A stretch of DNA of 64,000 nt from NCBI RefSeq assembly GCF_000172175.1, contig NZ_ABJL02000007.1, positions 1,116,001 to 1,180,000 of the forward strand, written 5' to 3'. Position 1 is the first letter of the stretch, and each line of letters begins with the position of its first letter. Positions 16,221-24,139 of this stretch are shown piece by piece. The notes under the pieces are model-generated. The model saw only the letters and a list, made by a program, of their open reading frames with translations, was not told where the DNA came from and did no database searches. Position numbers and translations under genes: made by a program. The stretch is from Bacteroides intestinalis DSM 17393 (GTDB lineage Bacteria > Bacteroidota > Bacteroidia > Bacteroidales > Bacteroidaceae).

Positions 16221-16260
16221 AAATAGCGTTGCTGATTTTGATTGGCAACGCTATTTTTTT
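16221..16260 (+). terminator. Intrinsic terminator after the barrel gene
   Basis: A 12-bp perfect stem AAATAGCGTTGC (16221-16232)/GCAACGCTATTT (16245-16256) with T's to 16260. The loop and right arm contain the -33 box of priA. Confidence 0.9.
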
Positions 16261-16272
16261 GTCGTATCTTTG
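16241..16272 (+). promoter_or_regulatory. Promoter of priA, overlapping the upstream terminator
   Basis: ATTG at 16241-16244 and TATCTTTG at 16265-16272 with a 20-base spacer. The ATG at 16281 is only 8 bases after the -7 box, so the leader would be absent or a few bases long. Confidence 0.65.
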
Positions 16273-16280
16273 CCGCCGCG

Positions 16281-18752
16281 ATGAAGAAATTTGTAGATGT
16301 CATATTGCCTTTGCCTTTGCCCCGTTGCTTCACCTATTTGCTACCTGAAGAATGGGCGGATGAGGTGCAGATGGGCTGCCGGGTGGTAGTTCCGTTCGGA
16401 CGAAAGAAATACTATACAGCAATAGTGCGTAATGTGCATTATTGTGAACCGACGGATTATGAGGTAAAAGAAGTCTCTACATTGTTGGATGCCCGCCCGA
16501 TTCTATTGCCGGAACAATTCAAGTTCTGGGAGTGGCTGGCTGATTACTATCTCTGTACACAAGGGGATGTTTATAAAGCTGCTTTGCCTTCCGGCTTGAA
16601 ACTGGAAAGTGAGACGATGGTAGAATACAATCCGGATTTCGAATCGGAGGTCCGTCTGCCGGAACGGGAACAGAAGATATTGGATTTACTTTCAGCAGAA
16701 CCCGAACAGTGTGTCACCAAGTTGGAAAAAGACAGTGGATTCAAGAATATACTTCCTGTTATCAAATCTTTGCTGGATAAGGAGGCTATCTTTGTGAAAG
16801 AAGAACTGCGCCGGACTTATAAACCCAAGACTGAAACGCGCGTAAGACTGACAGACGAGATGCGGAATGAAAAACGTCTGCAGGAACTCTTTGATGAACT
16901 GGCACGTGCTCCAAAGCAACTGGATTTATTGATGAAATACATTGAACTCTCCAGCATTCTGGGAGGAGATGGTCTGAAGAGTTTCCCTAAAGAAGTCACG
17001 AAGAAAGAGCTTTTGTTGCGGGCATCTGCTTCACCGGCAGTGTTTAATGGTTTGGTAGATAAGCATATCTTTGAAGTCTATCAGCAGGAAATAGGACGGC
17101 TGTACGCTGTTGTGCGCGATACTCTTCCCATCAATCCGTTGAATGAACATCAACAGGCGGCACACGATGAGATTGTGCAATGCTTTCAATCCAAAAATGT
17201 ATGCTTGCTGCATGGTGTGACTGCCAGTGGAAAAACAGAAATCTATATACATTTGATTGAAGAAGCCATCCGGCAAGGAAAACAGGTATTGTATCTTTTG
17301 CCGGAAATAGCTCTTACCACTCAGATTACAGAGCGTCTGCAACGGGTGTTTGGAGATCGTTTGGGTATTTACCATTCTAAGTTTCCCGATGCAGAACGCG
17401 TAGAGATTTGGCAAAAGCAACTGACGGAAAAAGGATATGATATTATTCTGGGAGTCCGCTCTTCTGTATTTTTACCTTTCCGCAATCTGGGGTTGGTGAT
17501 TGTAGATGAGGAACATGAGAATACCTATAAACAACAAGACCCTGCTCCTCGCTATCATGCCCGGAATGCAGCGATTATACTGGCATCCATGTATGGCGCC
17601 AAGACTTTGCTGGGTACGGCAACCCCCTCTATTGAGACGTGGCATAATGCCTCTTCCGGGAAGTATGGACTGGTGGAGCTGAAAGAGCGGTATAAAGAAA
17701 TACAGTTGCCGGAGATTATCCCGGTGGACATATACGAATTGCATCGTAAAAAACGTATGAACGGGCCGTTTTCTCCATTGCTACTTCAATATATTCATGA
17801 AACTCTGGCGCAGAAAGAACAGGTTATCTTGTTCCAGAACCGGCGTGGCTTTGCCCCGATGATTGAATGTAATACATGTGGATGGGTGCCGAAGTGCAAG
17901 AACTGCGATGTGAGCCTGACGTTTCATAAAGGATTGAATCAGTTGACTTGCCATTATTGCGGTTATACATATCAGTTGCCCCGTGTATGCCCTGCTTGTG
18001 AAGGGACCGACTTGCGCAATCGAGGGTTTGGAACAGAGAAGATAGAAGATGATATCAAAGCTTTGTTTCCGGAAGCTACTGTTGCACGCATGGATCTGGA
18101 TACTACCCGTACCCGTTCAGCTTACGAACGTATCATTGCAGATTTCGAACAAGGGAAAACTGATATATTGATAGGTACGCAAATGGTTTCCAAAGGATTG
18201 GACTTTGACCATGTCAGCGTGGTAGGTATCCTGAATGCAGATACCATGTTGAATTATCCGGATTTCCGTTCGTACGAACGTGCTTTCCAACTGATGGCGC
18301 AGGTTTCCGGACGTGCCGGACGAAAGAATAAGCGGGGACGTGTTATTTTGCAGACGAAGAGTATCGATCACCCTATTATAGAGCAGGTCATTCACAATGA
18401 CTTTGAACAAATGGTAGCCGGACAACTTGCTGAGCGGCAGATATTTCACTATCCACCATATTACCGCCTGGTGTATGTTTATCTGAAAAACCGCAACGAG
18501 CAACTGCTTGACTTGATGGCACAGACCATGTCAGGCAAGTTGCGTGCAGTCTTTGGTAACCGTGTGCTGGGACCGGATAAACCGCCTGTTGCCCGGATAC
18601 AAACCTTATTTATCCGGAAGATTATTGTCAAGATAGAGTATAATGCTCCGATGGCTCGTGCCCGTGAACTGCTGGTGCAGGTTCAGAAAGAGATGGTGTC
18701 TGAGGATCGTTTTAAATCTTTGATTGTCTATTACGATGTAGATCCGATGTAG
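16281..18752 (+). CDS. priA: Primosomal protein N' (replication-restart helicase PriA)
   Basis: An 823-aa protein; ATG 16281 opens MKKFVDVILPLPLP, the expected start of the 3' DNA-binding domain, while the longer frame begins in the terminator. The helicase core has Walker A GVTASGKTE (about 311), the DEEH box (about 408) and motifs V-VI (GTQMVSKGLDF; QVSGRAGR). Between them eight cysteines in CxxC pairs (about 530-576; CNTCGW, CKNCD, CHYCG, CPACE) form the two zinc sites. Function: reloads the replisome at stalled forks. It is monocistronic, and its stop codon is separated by only three bases from the stop of the convergent barrel gene, leaving no space for a terminator. Confidence 0.96.
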   Translation: MKKFVDVILPLPLPRCFTYLLPEEWADEVQMGCRVVVPFGRKKYYTAIVRNVHYCEPTDYEVKEVSTLLDARPILLPEQFKFWEWLADYYLCTQGDVYKAALPSGLKLESETMVEYNPDFESEVRLPEREQKILDLLSAEPEQCVTKLEKDSGFKNILPVIKSLLDKEAIFVKEELRRTYKPKTETRVRLTDEMRNEKRLQELFDELARAPKQLDLLMKYIELSSILGGDGLKSFPKEVTKKELLLRASASPAVFNGLVDKHIFEVYQQEIGRLYAVVRDTLPINPLNEHQQAAHDEIVQCFQSKNVCLLHGVTASGKTEIYIHLIEEAIRQGKQVLYLLPEIALTTQITERLQRVFGDRLGIYHSKFPDAERVEIWQKQLTEKGYDIILGVRSSVFLPFRNLGLVIVDEEHENTYKQQDPAPRYHARNAAIILASMYGAKTLLGTATPSIETWHNASSGKYGLVELKERYKEIQLPEIIPVDIYELHRKKRMNGPFSPLLLQYIHETLAQKEQVILFQNRRGFAPMIECNTCGWVPKCKNCDVSLTFHKGLNQLTCHYCGYTYQLPRVCPACEGTDLRNRGFGTEKIEDDIKALFPEATVARMDLDTTRTRSAYERIIADFEQGKTDILIGTQMVSKGLDFDHVSVVGILNADTMLNYPDFRSYERAFQLMAQVSGRAGRKNKRGRVILQTKSIDHPIIEQVIHNDFEQMVAGQLAERQIFHYPPYYRLVYVYLKNRNEQLLDLMAQTMSGKLRAVFGNRVLGPDKPPVARIQTLFIRKIIVKIEYNAPMARARELLVQVQKEMVSEDRFKSLIVYYDVDPM

Positions 18753-18755
18753 GGG

Positions 18756-20855
18756 CTACTTTTTGGTTCCCTGCAAAATACCGGAATCTGTATCCATATT
18801 CTGAATTCTCTTATTGGTACTTTTGTATTGTCGTCCGAAGTTCAGGTTGAAGTTAAGCTTGACAACGATGGTATTTGACATGTTCGTACTGTGTATATCC
18901 GATTTTACAGGATTCAGTGCAGACCAGTTCTCATTCTCTGAGCGGTAAGTTTTCATAAATGGATTGTGTATTCCTGCCATAATAGCCCATGCCGGCTGCT
19001 TATAACCTATCATGAGTGTATGCATCAGATCGCCTTTCAACAATTGTTCACCGTATACATACCGGTTGGGTGGAGTGATAGTCATAAAGCTCAGAAGCCA
19101 GTTTTTATAGGAAGCATCCAGGTTAATACGTAATTCTTTCAAGGTATAGGTGTGCAGGTAATTGTTTCCTGTACTTATATACCGGTTAATTCCCGGTGTA
19201 ACAGAAAGGCTGATATGATCTTTCCAGGGCTTTATCTTGAATGTGATTTCCGCTGCCAGATGTTGGAAGGACTTCTGGTTTTCATAAGTGCGGATGAACA
19301 TACCTTCTTCATAAATTACAGATTCCATGATAGGATTCTTCTCGTATGCATAGCTCACCAATGCATCAATGCTGCAAATCCCTGTACTGAATACTGCATT
19401 AAAATCCTGAATCGTACTGCGGAATAATTTTAAGTCCGGGTTGCCCCTACGCGTTTGTAGGATGTCGATTCTTTGTTCCACATCATTTAGATAGGCTATG
19501 GAAGGAGCATTGTTTTTCAGATTGATATGATAGCGGAAATGCAGATTGTCCACAGGATTATAAGATACTAAGAGAGAAGGTTGGAGGCCATATCTTTCAC
19601 TATGGTTATCTCTCTGGCTATAGTAGAAACGGTTGAATGATAGATTTGCCATGTATCCCCAATTCTGAATTTTGCCTTTATACTCGGCATAAGCATAACT
19701 TTCCGCTTGTTTAAGAAGGACGTCCATCACATCTTCTCCTTCATATCGGTTGTCTGTATAAGATTGCATATGTCTGAGGCCTCCCGTCAGTGTTCCTTGC
19801 TCTAATTTTTTCTCATAAATACCTTCGGCTATCAGCGAATACTTCTTTCCGGCAATATCGGAATATAACTCTGTATTGGCGATGCCTTCCTGCTTCTCCT
19901 GATAAATGCGTGTATTGCTGCTCTTGATATATGTGCCGACAAGATTGAATATGAGTCGCTGGTCATTCTTTAGATTTTGCTGATAGTATAGATCGAGGGA
20001 TGGCAAGTGGTTCCGTTCTTTGGTGTGGTCGTAGATGGATACCGGAATGTCAGAATCAGACGTATAGAGCTTGCTCTTCCGGTCTTCATATCCGGCAGGA
20101 TTATCTTGCAGGGTATATCTGAATTGTGCATTAAAGAGATATTTTCCTTTCTCCTGCAGGCTGTAGTTCAAGTTAGAAGTTAACAACTTCTTATTGAACA
20201 GCGTTGGTTCTCCGGTTTCCAGGCGATGAAGTTCTTTGTCGGGGAAGATGAAGTGCTCGTCATACTCACGTGTCCAGTCTCCTTTGCGTTGTATATACCG
20301 CACGTTGGCTGAGATTTCAGACTTTCCGTAGTTATATCTTCCGGAAATCATATCGTCGATAGAGGTACGGTTGCTGCTGAGGCTGTGGATGGCACCGCCG
20401 CTGATGCTACCCCCCATCTTTTTGTTTTTGGTTATATAATCTATCACGGCAGCAGCGTTTCCATAGCGTGCTCCCGGAGTATCGTGATATTCTATGCGGA
20501 GAATATCTTCGGGACTAAGGGAGGATATTTCCGTATAAGTAACCTGGACACCGTTAATCCGTAATTGTACTTCTCCGTTGCCGGAAGTGGTTATTTCGCC
20601 CGACATGATATCAACTGTGATTCGGGGAAGTTGTAATTTGCCTAATAAGTCTATGCCACTGGACGACATTTTCAGTTGATTCTGGGTCGGAAGAATTACT
20701 TTCCGGTCACCTTTTTCGATGACAGACCGTGCCTGGATGGTTACTTCATCCAGAGCGATAGCCATGATTCCGGTAGAATCTTTAGCAATGAGTTGGGCAT
20801 AGGAGGGGCTGGCCATACACAGTAGTATGGTCAAAATTGACACTATTGTTTTCAT
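18756..20855 (-). CDS. TonB-dependent-receptor-like outer-membrane barrel protein
   Basis: A 699-aa protein with signal peptide (residues 1-20, PSYAQ). Residues about 30-135 are plug-like: LRINGVQV and LSPEDILRIEYHDTPGARYGNAAAVIDYITK (given in parts: SPEDILRIEY, GARYGNAAAV), as in TonB receptors. The remainder is a large beta barrel of the kind labelled OMP_b-brl_3 in Bacteroidetes. There is no N-terminal carboxypeptidase-like or STN domain and no SusD partner gene, so it is not a classical SusC. It follows the sigma-factor gene after 57 bases and probably belongs to its regulon or operon. Ligand unknown. The end of the protein is polar and not the usual barrel-closing aromatic. Confidence 0.75.
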   Translation of the reverse strand: MKTIVSILTILLCMASPSYAQLIAKDSTGIMAIALDEVTIQARSVIEKGDRKVILPTQNQLKMSSSGIDLLGKLQLPRITVDIMSGEITTSGNGEVQLRINGVQVTYTEISSLSPEDILRIEYHDTPGARYGNAAAVIDYITKNKKMGGSISGGAIHSLSSNRTSIDDMISGRYNYGKSEISANVRYIQRKGDWTREYDEHFIFPDKELHRLETGEPTLFNKKLLTSNLNYSLQEKGKYLFNAQFRYTLQDNPAGYEDRKSKLYTSDSDIPVSIYDHTKERNHLPSLDLYYQQNLKNDQRLIFNLVGTYIKSSNTRIYQEKQEGIANTELYSDIAGKKYSLIAEGIYEKKLEQGTLTGGLRHMQSYTDNRYEGEDVMDVLLKQAESYAYAEYKGKIQNWGYMANLSFNRFYYSQRDNHSERYGLQPSLLVSYNPVDNLHFRYHINLKNNAPSIAYLNDVEQRIDILQTRRGNPDLKLFRSTIQDFNAVFSTGICSIDALVSYAYEKNPIMESVIYEEGMFIRTYENQKSFQHLAAEITFKIKPWKDHISLSVTPGINRYISTGNNYLHTYTLKELRINLDASYKNWLLSFMTITPPNRYVYGEQLLKGDLMHTLMIGYKQPAWAIMAGIHNPFMKTYRSENENWSALNPVKSDIHSTNMSNTIVVKLNFNLNFGRQYKSTNKRIQNMDTDSGILQGTKK

Positions 20856-20912
20856 AAATATTTGTGGGAATAGCTGTTACCCGGTAGGTAAACAGAGAGT
20901 TAAAAACTGAGG

Positions 20913-21482
20913 TTAGTAATTTAGAAGATCGTTATACAGTCCTTTCAGCCGTTTGCGAAGGTGAATGACGGCATAATGTTTTCGTGATAATAAAGTGTTG
21001 ACTGATATTCCGGTGGTACTGGCAACTTCTTTGGCTGACAATCCTTCCATTTCCAATAGTTCGAATGCTTCCCGTTGTTCGGGTGGTAGCTCGGCAAGAG
21101 CTGTTTCAAGCTCTTGCCAAACGAGTGACCGCATATATTCTATTTCCGGAGTAGGCGGGGCATCGCTGAACAGCACTTCTGAGAACTCACTCAGTACATT
21201 ATCTTCTTTATCATAGCTCGAAACCGGCAGTTCTTCCTCCTGCATTTTCTTGCCTTTATTGATAATGGTATTTCGTGCTACGCGATATAGCCATGCTGTA
21301 ACCTGCTCGATAGGATTGAAAGTGCTTTCAATGGTTTTCACCAACTGATACAACACGTCTTGCAGAATGTCTTCGGCATCTTCTTTAGTGGAAACCCGCT
21401 TGCGGATAAATGCTTTCAAACGGGGTTGATTTTCTGCAATCAGTTCTTCCAAACTGTTGTCTTTGCCAGTCAGGTTATTCAT
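20913..21482 (-). CDS. ECF-like RNA polymerase sigma factor
   Basis: A 189-aa protein; ATG at 21482 is chosen because it overlaps the end of the preceding gene by 8 bases (ATGAATAA) and leads into region 2. Region 2 includes PRLKAFIRKRV, DAEDILQDV (about 37-45) and TAWLYRVARNTIINK (about 62-76). Region 4 has LPPEQREAFELLEMEGLSAKEVA (in parts: PPEQREAFEL, LSAKEVA) and the recognition helix ISVNTLLSRK (about 160-169). The gene is not followed by a FecR-type anti-sigma gene; a small membrane protein gene precedes it and a barrel gene follows. Targets unknown, probably including the barrel gene. Confidence 0.88.
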   Translation of the reverse strand: MNNLTGKDNSLEELIAENQPRLKAFIRKRVSTKEDAEDILQDVLYQLVKTIESTFNPIEQVTAWLYRVARNTIINKGKKMQEEELPVSSYDKEDNVLSEFSEVLFSDAPPTPEIEYMRSLVWQELETALAELPPEQREAFELLEMEGLSAKEVASTTGISVNTLLSRKHYAVIHLRKRLKGLYNDLLNY

Positions 21483-21873
21483 TCTCTTTGGGAGTTTCGC
21501 TACCGTTGTTTCTATCAAAGTTTCTTTCATTGAAGAATCCGTCTCTTCCGAAAGGACCGCCAAATCCGAATTTCTTTCTTTTATTAATAAAATCCTTGCG
21601 TTCTTCCGGAGACATCTTCTCCCATTTAGCACGGAACGGGTTACCCTCTTTACCACCGGGCATTCCTCTACGGCCGGGAAAACCTCCTCTGCCCGGGAAT
21701 CCTCCAAAGAGAATGTGTGCAAGTACAAACAATGCCAAAGCTTGCCAGAAGTTGATGGCTGCCAGTCCTAAGACTCCGGGTACTACGAAATTCCATAATA
21801 GCATGACTATTGCTCCAAATGCCGCAATGGCTAATACCCAAAACAAAGATATAATAAAAAATCTTTTTTTCAT
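21475..21873 (-). CDS. Small membrane protein with Gly/Arg-rich tail, coupled to the sigma factor gene
   Basis: A 132-aa protein. Two hydrophobic helices (about 5-32 and 38-57) are followed by a repeat-like Gly-Phe-Pro-Gly-Arg stretch (about 58-75) and a polar tail with the helix WEKMSPEERKDFINKRKKFG (in parts: WEKMSPEERKD, about 84-94). I do not recognise a named family. The stop region overlaps the sigma-factor ATG, so translation is coupled. An anti-sigma or sensor role is possible by position only; it lacks the zinc-binding His-Cys motif of ZAS anti-sigma factors. Confidence 0.65.
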   Translation of the reverse strand: MKKRFFIISLFWVLAIAAFGAIVMLLWNFVVPGVLGLAAINFWQALALFVLAHILFGGFPGRGGFPGRRGMPGGKEGNPFRAKWEKMSPEERKDFINKRKKFGFGGPFGRDGFFNERNFDRNNGSETPKENE

Positions 21874-21975
21874 GATGTTCTAATTTTTATGATTTGCATA
21901 TTGCTTTGAAAACGTTCTCTGTATATGCTGACAACTGAGAAGAAGAAATATTTTAAGAGAATGCAAAAAAACTTC

Positions 21976-21983
21976 TATATTTG
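21976..21983 (+). promoter_or_regulatory. -7 box of the phosphotyrosine phosphatase gene
   Basis: TATATTTG, 24 bases before the ATG at 22008; the -33 region is T-rich but not a clear match. A small hairpin (CATTTTT/AAAAATG) lies in the leader. Confidence 0.5.
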
Positions 21984-22007
21984 CATTTTTAAATAAAAAA
22001 TGTGCTT

Positions 22008-22487
22008 ATGAAGCCTTGTAGAATACTTTTTGTCTGTTTAGGTAATATTTGCCGTTCTTCCTCTGCGGAAGGTGTGATGAAGCATTTGGTTTCAGAAGCC
22101 GGGCTGGAAGATCAGTTTGTGATAGACTCTGCCGGTATCTTGTCCTATCATCAGGGGGAATTGCCTGATAGCCGGATGCGTGCCCATGCTATTCGTCGCG
22201 GTTACGAGCTCACACATCGTTCGCGCCCCGTGCGAACGGAAGATTTCTATAATTTCGATTTGATTATCGGGATGGACGACCGGAATATTGATGACTTGAA
22301 AGATCGTGCCCCTTCTCCGGAAGAATGGAAGAAGATACACCGTATGACGGAATACTGTACCCGCTTTACGCATGCCGACCACGTGCCCGATCCATATTAT
22401 GGTGGAGCCGAAGGGTTTGAGTATGTACTCGATCTACTGGAGGATGCTTGCGCAGGATTGTTAGATCGTATTTCGCAAAGCAACTAA
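22008..22487 (+). CDS. Low-molecular-weight protein-tyrosine phosphatase
   Basis: A 159-aa protein, family length. The P-loop is C-L-G-N-I-C-R-S (Cys10 to Ser17), the C-x5-R-S signature with nucleophile Cys10 and phosphate-binding Arg16. The general-acid Asp is in VPDPYYGG (about 125). The ATG at 22008 is preferred over a GTG two codons upstream. Known roles are dephosphorylation of tyrosine kinases of capsule export, or arsenate reduction in related folds; neither kinase nor ars genes are nearby, so the target is open. Cytoplasmic. Confidence 0.92.
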   Translation: MKPCRILFVCLGNICRSSSAEGVMKHLVSEAGLEDQFVIDSAGILSYHQGELPDSRMRAHAIRRGYELTHRSRPVRTEDFYNFDLIIGMDDRNIDDLKDRAPSPEEWKKIHRMTEYCTRFTHADHVPDPYYGGAEGFEYVLDLLEDACAGLLDRISQSN

Positions 22488-22533
22488 TACTAATCCTTTT
22501 CTTAGTAATAGATAGATGCCGGAGCTGCAGATA

Positions 22534-22586
22534 TTAATTCGTTCCCTATAGGGGGACGCAATGTCCCTTATGGTGGGACGAATTAA
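22534..22586. repeat. Palindromic element able to fold as a three-way junction
   Basis: Outer stem TTAATTC (22534-22540)/GAATTAA (22580-22586); first hairpin GTTCCC (22541-22546)/GGGGAC (22552-22557); five-base linker; second hairpin GTCCC (22563-22567)/GGGAC (22575-22579). The arms abut. It lies between two convergent genes. Confidence 0.7.
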
Positions 22587-22590
22587 CGTT

Positions 22591-22616
22591 GGTATGGAAA
22601 AGCTTTCCGCTATACC
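22591..22616 (-). terminator. Hairpin at the end of the convergent gene pair
   Basis: GGTAT/ATACC and GGAAA/TTTCC pair around a short loop, with a three-base bulge. It touches the stop of the minus-strand gene ending at 22617. There is no long T run, so terminator function is tentative. Confidence 0.4.
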
Positions 22617-23351
22617 TTATTGATTAATACTGTCGGTTGCATCGATCCCTAAAGATTGTAGCAGGAGCGCCAACTCTTTTGCAGATTTGAGAGGCATCCA
22701 TCCCAATAAATAGCGGTGGTAGCAGAAGTCCTTATCTATCAGTTCTATAAATACCCGTGGCTGTTTGGAAGAGAATATGCAGAAGTTCAACTTGCGTATC
22801 TCATCGTAAGGTAATACCCGTTTGGAAAAACGGTTGCTTAAGACCAGACCCTCATGCTCAGTTCGGATGCTATGACACTTATAGAGAAGATAATAGAGGA
22901 CTATAGGAAAGCATATCACATAGGTAGTCAGAGCGAAATACTTGGCGATATCTTTTACCAAGTATTCGCCTGTAGGCTCTTGTAATAAGACTTTCAGCAT
23001 TACATATCCTAAGACAAGCAACACTGCTGTATAGAAAACGTCGAATAATATATTCCAGATACTCCAATAGCTCTTTTCCGGTACTGTTACTGCTTGTTTT
23101 GCTTGTGGAGTATAATTGCTGAAAGGTATCTGTTTGTCCAATAAATAATGGAGAACTTCCGTTCCTTTTTTGTTTGGACGGAGCATTTTTGTTTTTCCGG
23201 ACCGCAATTGCAAGATCAGAATTGAAGGGCCTACCCGGAATTTATAATTCTGCATAAAGCAGAAGCTTTGGATAGCTTCCGGATTTATCTTCTTTCTGGA
23301 AAAGTACTGCTCGACTTTGCGTTTTTCTGTTTCATTTTGAGTGTAACTCAT
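22617..23351 (-). CDS. Membrane protein of unknown function, second of a paralogous pair
   Basis: A 244-aa protein with two transmembrane helices in the middle (about residues 100-123 and 140-160) and soluble domains on both sides. The C-terminal part (about 185-244) ends with the pattern LLQSLGIDATDSINQ that matches the end of the neighbouring protein (LQSAGVDATCSLNE), and IELIDKDFCYHRY matches MEILDKDYHYRLY there. The two are therefore tandem paralogues. The C-terminal half has the look of a bacterial PH-like domain, but I cannot support that firmly. Nine bases separate the two genes. It is third in an operon with the HD phosphohydrolase. Confidence 0.65.
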   Translation of the reverse strand: MSYTQNETEKRKVEQYFSRKKINPEAIQSFCFMQNYKFRVGPSILILQLRSGKTKMLRPNKKGTEVLHYLLDKQIPFSNYTPQAKQAVTVPEKSYWSIWNILFDVFYTAVLLVLGYVMLKVLLQEPTGEYLVKDIAKYFALTTYVICFPIVLYYLLYKCHSIRTEHEGLVLSNRFSKRVLPYDEIRKLNFCIFSSKQPRVFIELIDKDFCYHRYLLGWMPLKSAKELALLLQSLGIDATDSINQ

Positions 23352-23360
23352 AGCGCTTAC

Positions 23361-24134
23361 TTAGTGAAAAATCTGTTTATCCTGATAGAATCTCTTATCT
23401 TCATTCAGGCTACATGTAGCGTCTACACCTGCACTTTGCAGAGTCTCAGCAATGTCATTCAGTGTTCGCCGGGATACCCTGCCTATGTAGTAAAGACGAT
23501 AGTGATAATCTTTGTCCAATATTTCCATCACATGTGTGAAAGCCTGTTCGCGTGCAAAGTCAAAGTTGACTTTGAGTATCTTTTCGTAGGGATACACTAT
23601 CTCACGCCCTACACTATATATTCTGAGACTTTTATTGTCTACTTTCAGATAGCAAAAGCGTGTCATCAGCATGTGCATGAAGTAGATACTCAGACCGAAC
23701 GAAATGATGCCCAGAATATATGCCCACCAACTTCCGAATGCAATAGCCTGATATCCCAATATCATGAACGTGATGAAAAGCACAAAGAAATAAAACATAT
23801 AGAGTGACGGGCGCTGATAGGTAGTCGCCGGAATTTCCGCCGCTGTCCGTTCCCGCGAGATAGAATTATCAAAAGGTATGTTCTGCGAAACCAGATAGCG
23901 GATAATAGAAGATGGCTTCTGAAACGGGCGAACATAAAAAGCCTTTTGGCTACCCTGTTTCAGGTGTAATGTCAAGATGCCCGCACCATATTTATCCTTG
24001 ACCTTCAGATTGCTTTTGCGTGGAACCTCGCGAAAACGCTTCATGAAACTGAAACTCTGGATGTCATGCAGCCGGACACCTTTGTGTTGCAGAAGGCTTT
24101 TGGTACGTTTTGGGTCTTGGGCAGTTGTTTTCAT
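23361..24134 (-). CDS. Membrane protein of unknown function, first of a paralogous pair
   Basis: A 257-aa protein built like its neighbour: a soluble N-terminal part with IQSFSFMKRF (about 25-34; neighbour: IQSFCFMQNY) and RYLVSQNIPFDN (about 80-91; neighbour HYLLDKQIPFSN), two transmembrane helices (about 108-150), then a C-terminal domain with the YPYEKILKVNF segment. No known motif gives a function. It begins 5 bases after the HD phosphohydrolase stop, so the genes are co-transcribed; a link to cyclic di-AMP or membrane stress is only inferred from that. Confidence 0.65.
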   Translation of the reverse strand: MKTTAQDPKRTKSLLQHKGVRLHDIQSFSFMKRFREVPRKSNLKVKDKYGAGILTLHLKQGSQKAFYVRPFQKPSSIIRYLVSQNIPFDNSISRERTAAEIPATTYQRPSLYMFYFFVLFITFMILGYQAIAFGSWWAYILGIISFGLSIYFMHMLMTRFCYLKVDNKSLRIYSVGREIVYPYEKILKVNFDFAREQAFTHVMEILDKDYHYRLYYIGRVSRRTLNDIAETLQSAGVDATCSLNEDKRFYQDKQIFH

Positions 24135-24139
24135 ATTTC

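Noticed and set aside
21410..21883. 157-codon plus-strand frame over the sigma/membrane protein genes
   Set aside because: It is the reverse of two coupled genes with clear features; Pro/Leu-rich content reflects the antisense of the Gly/Arg tail.
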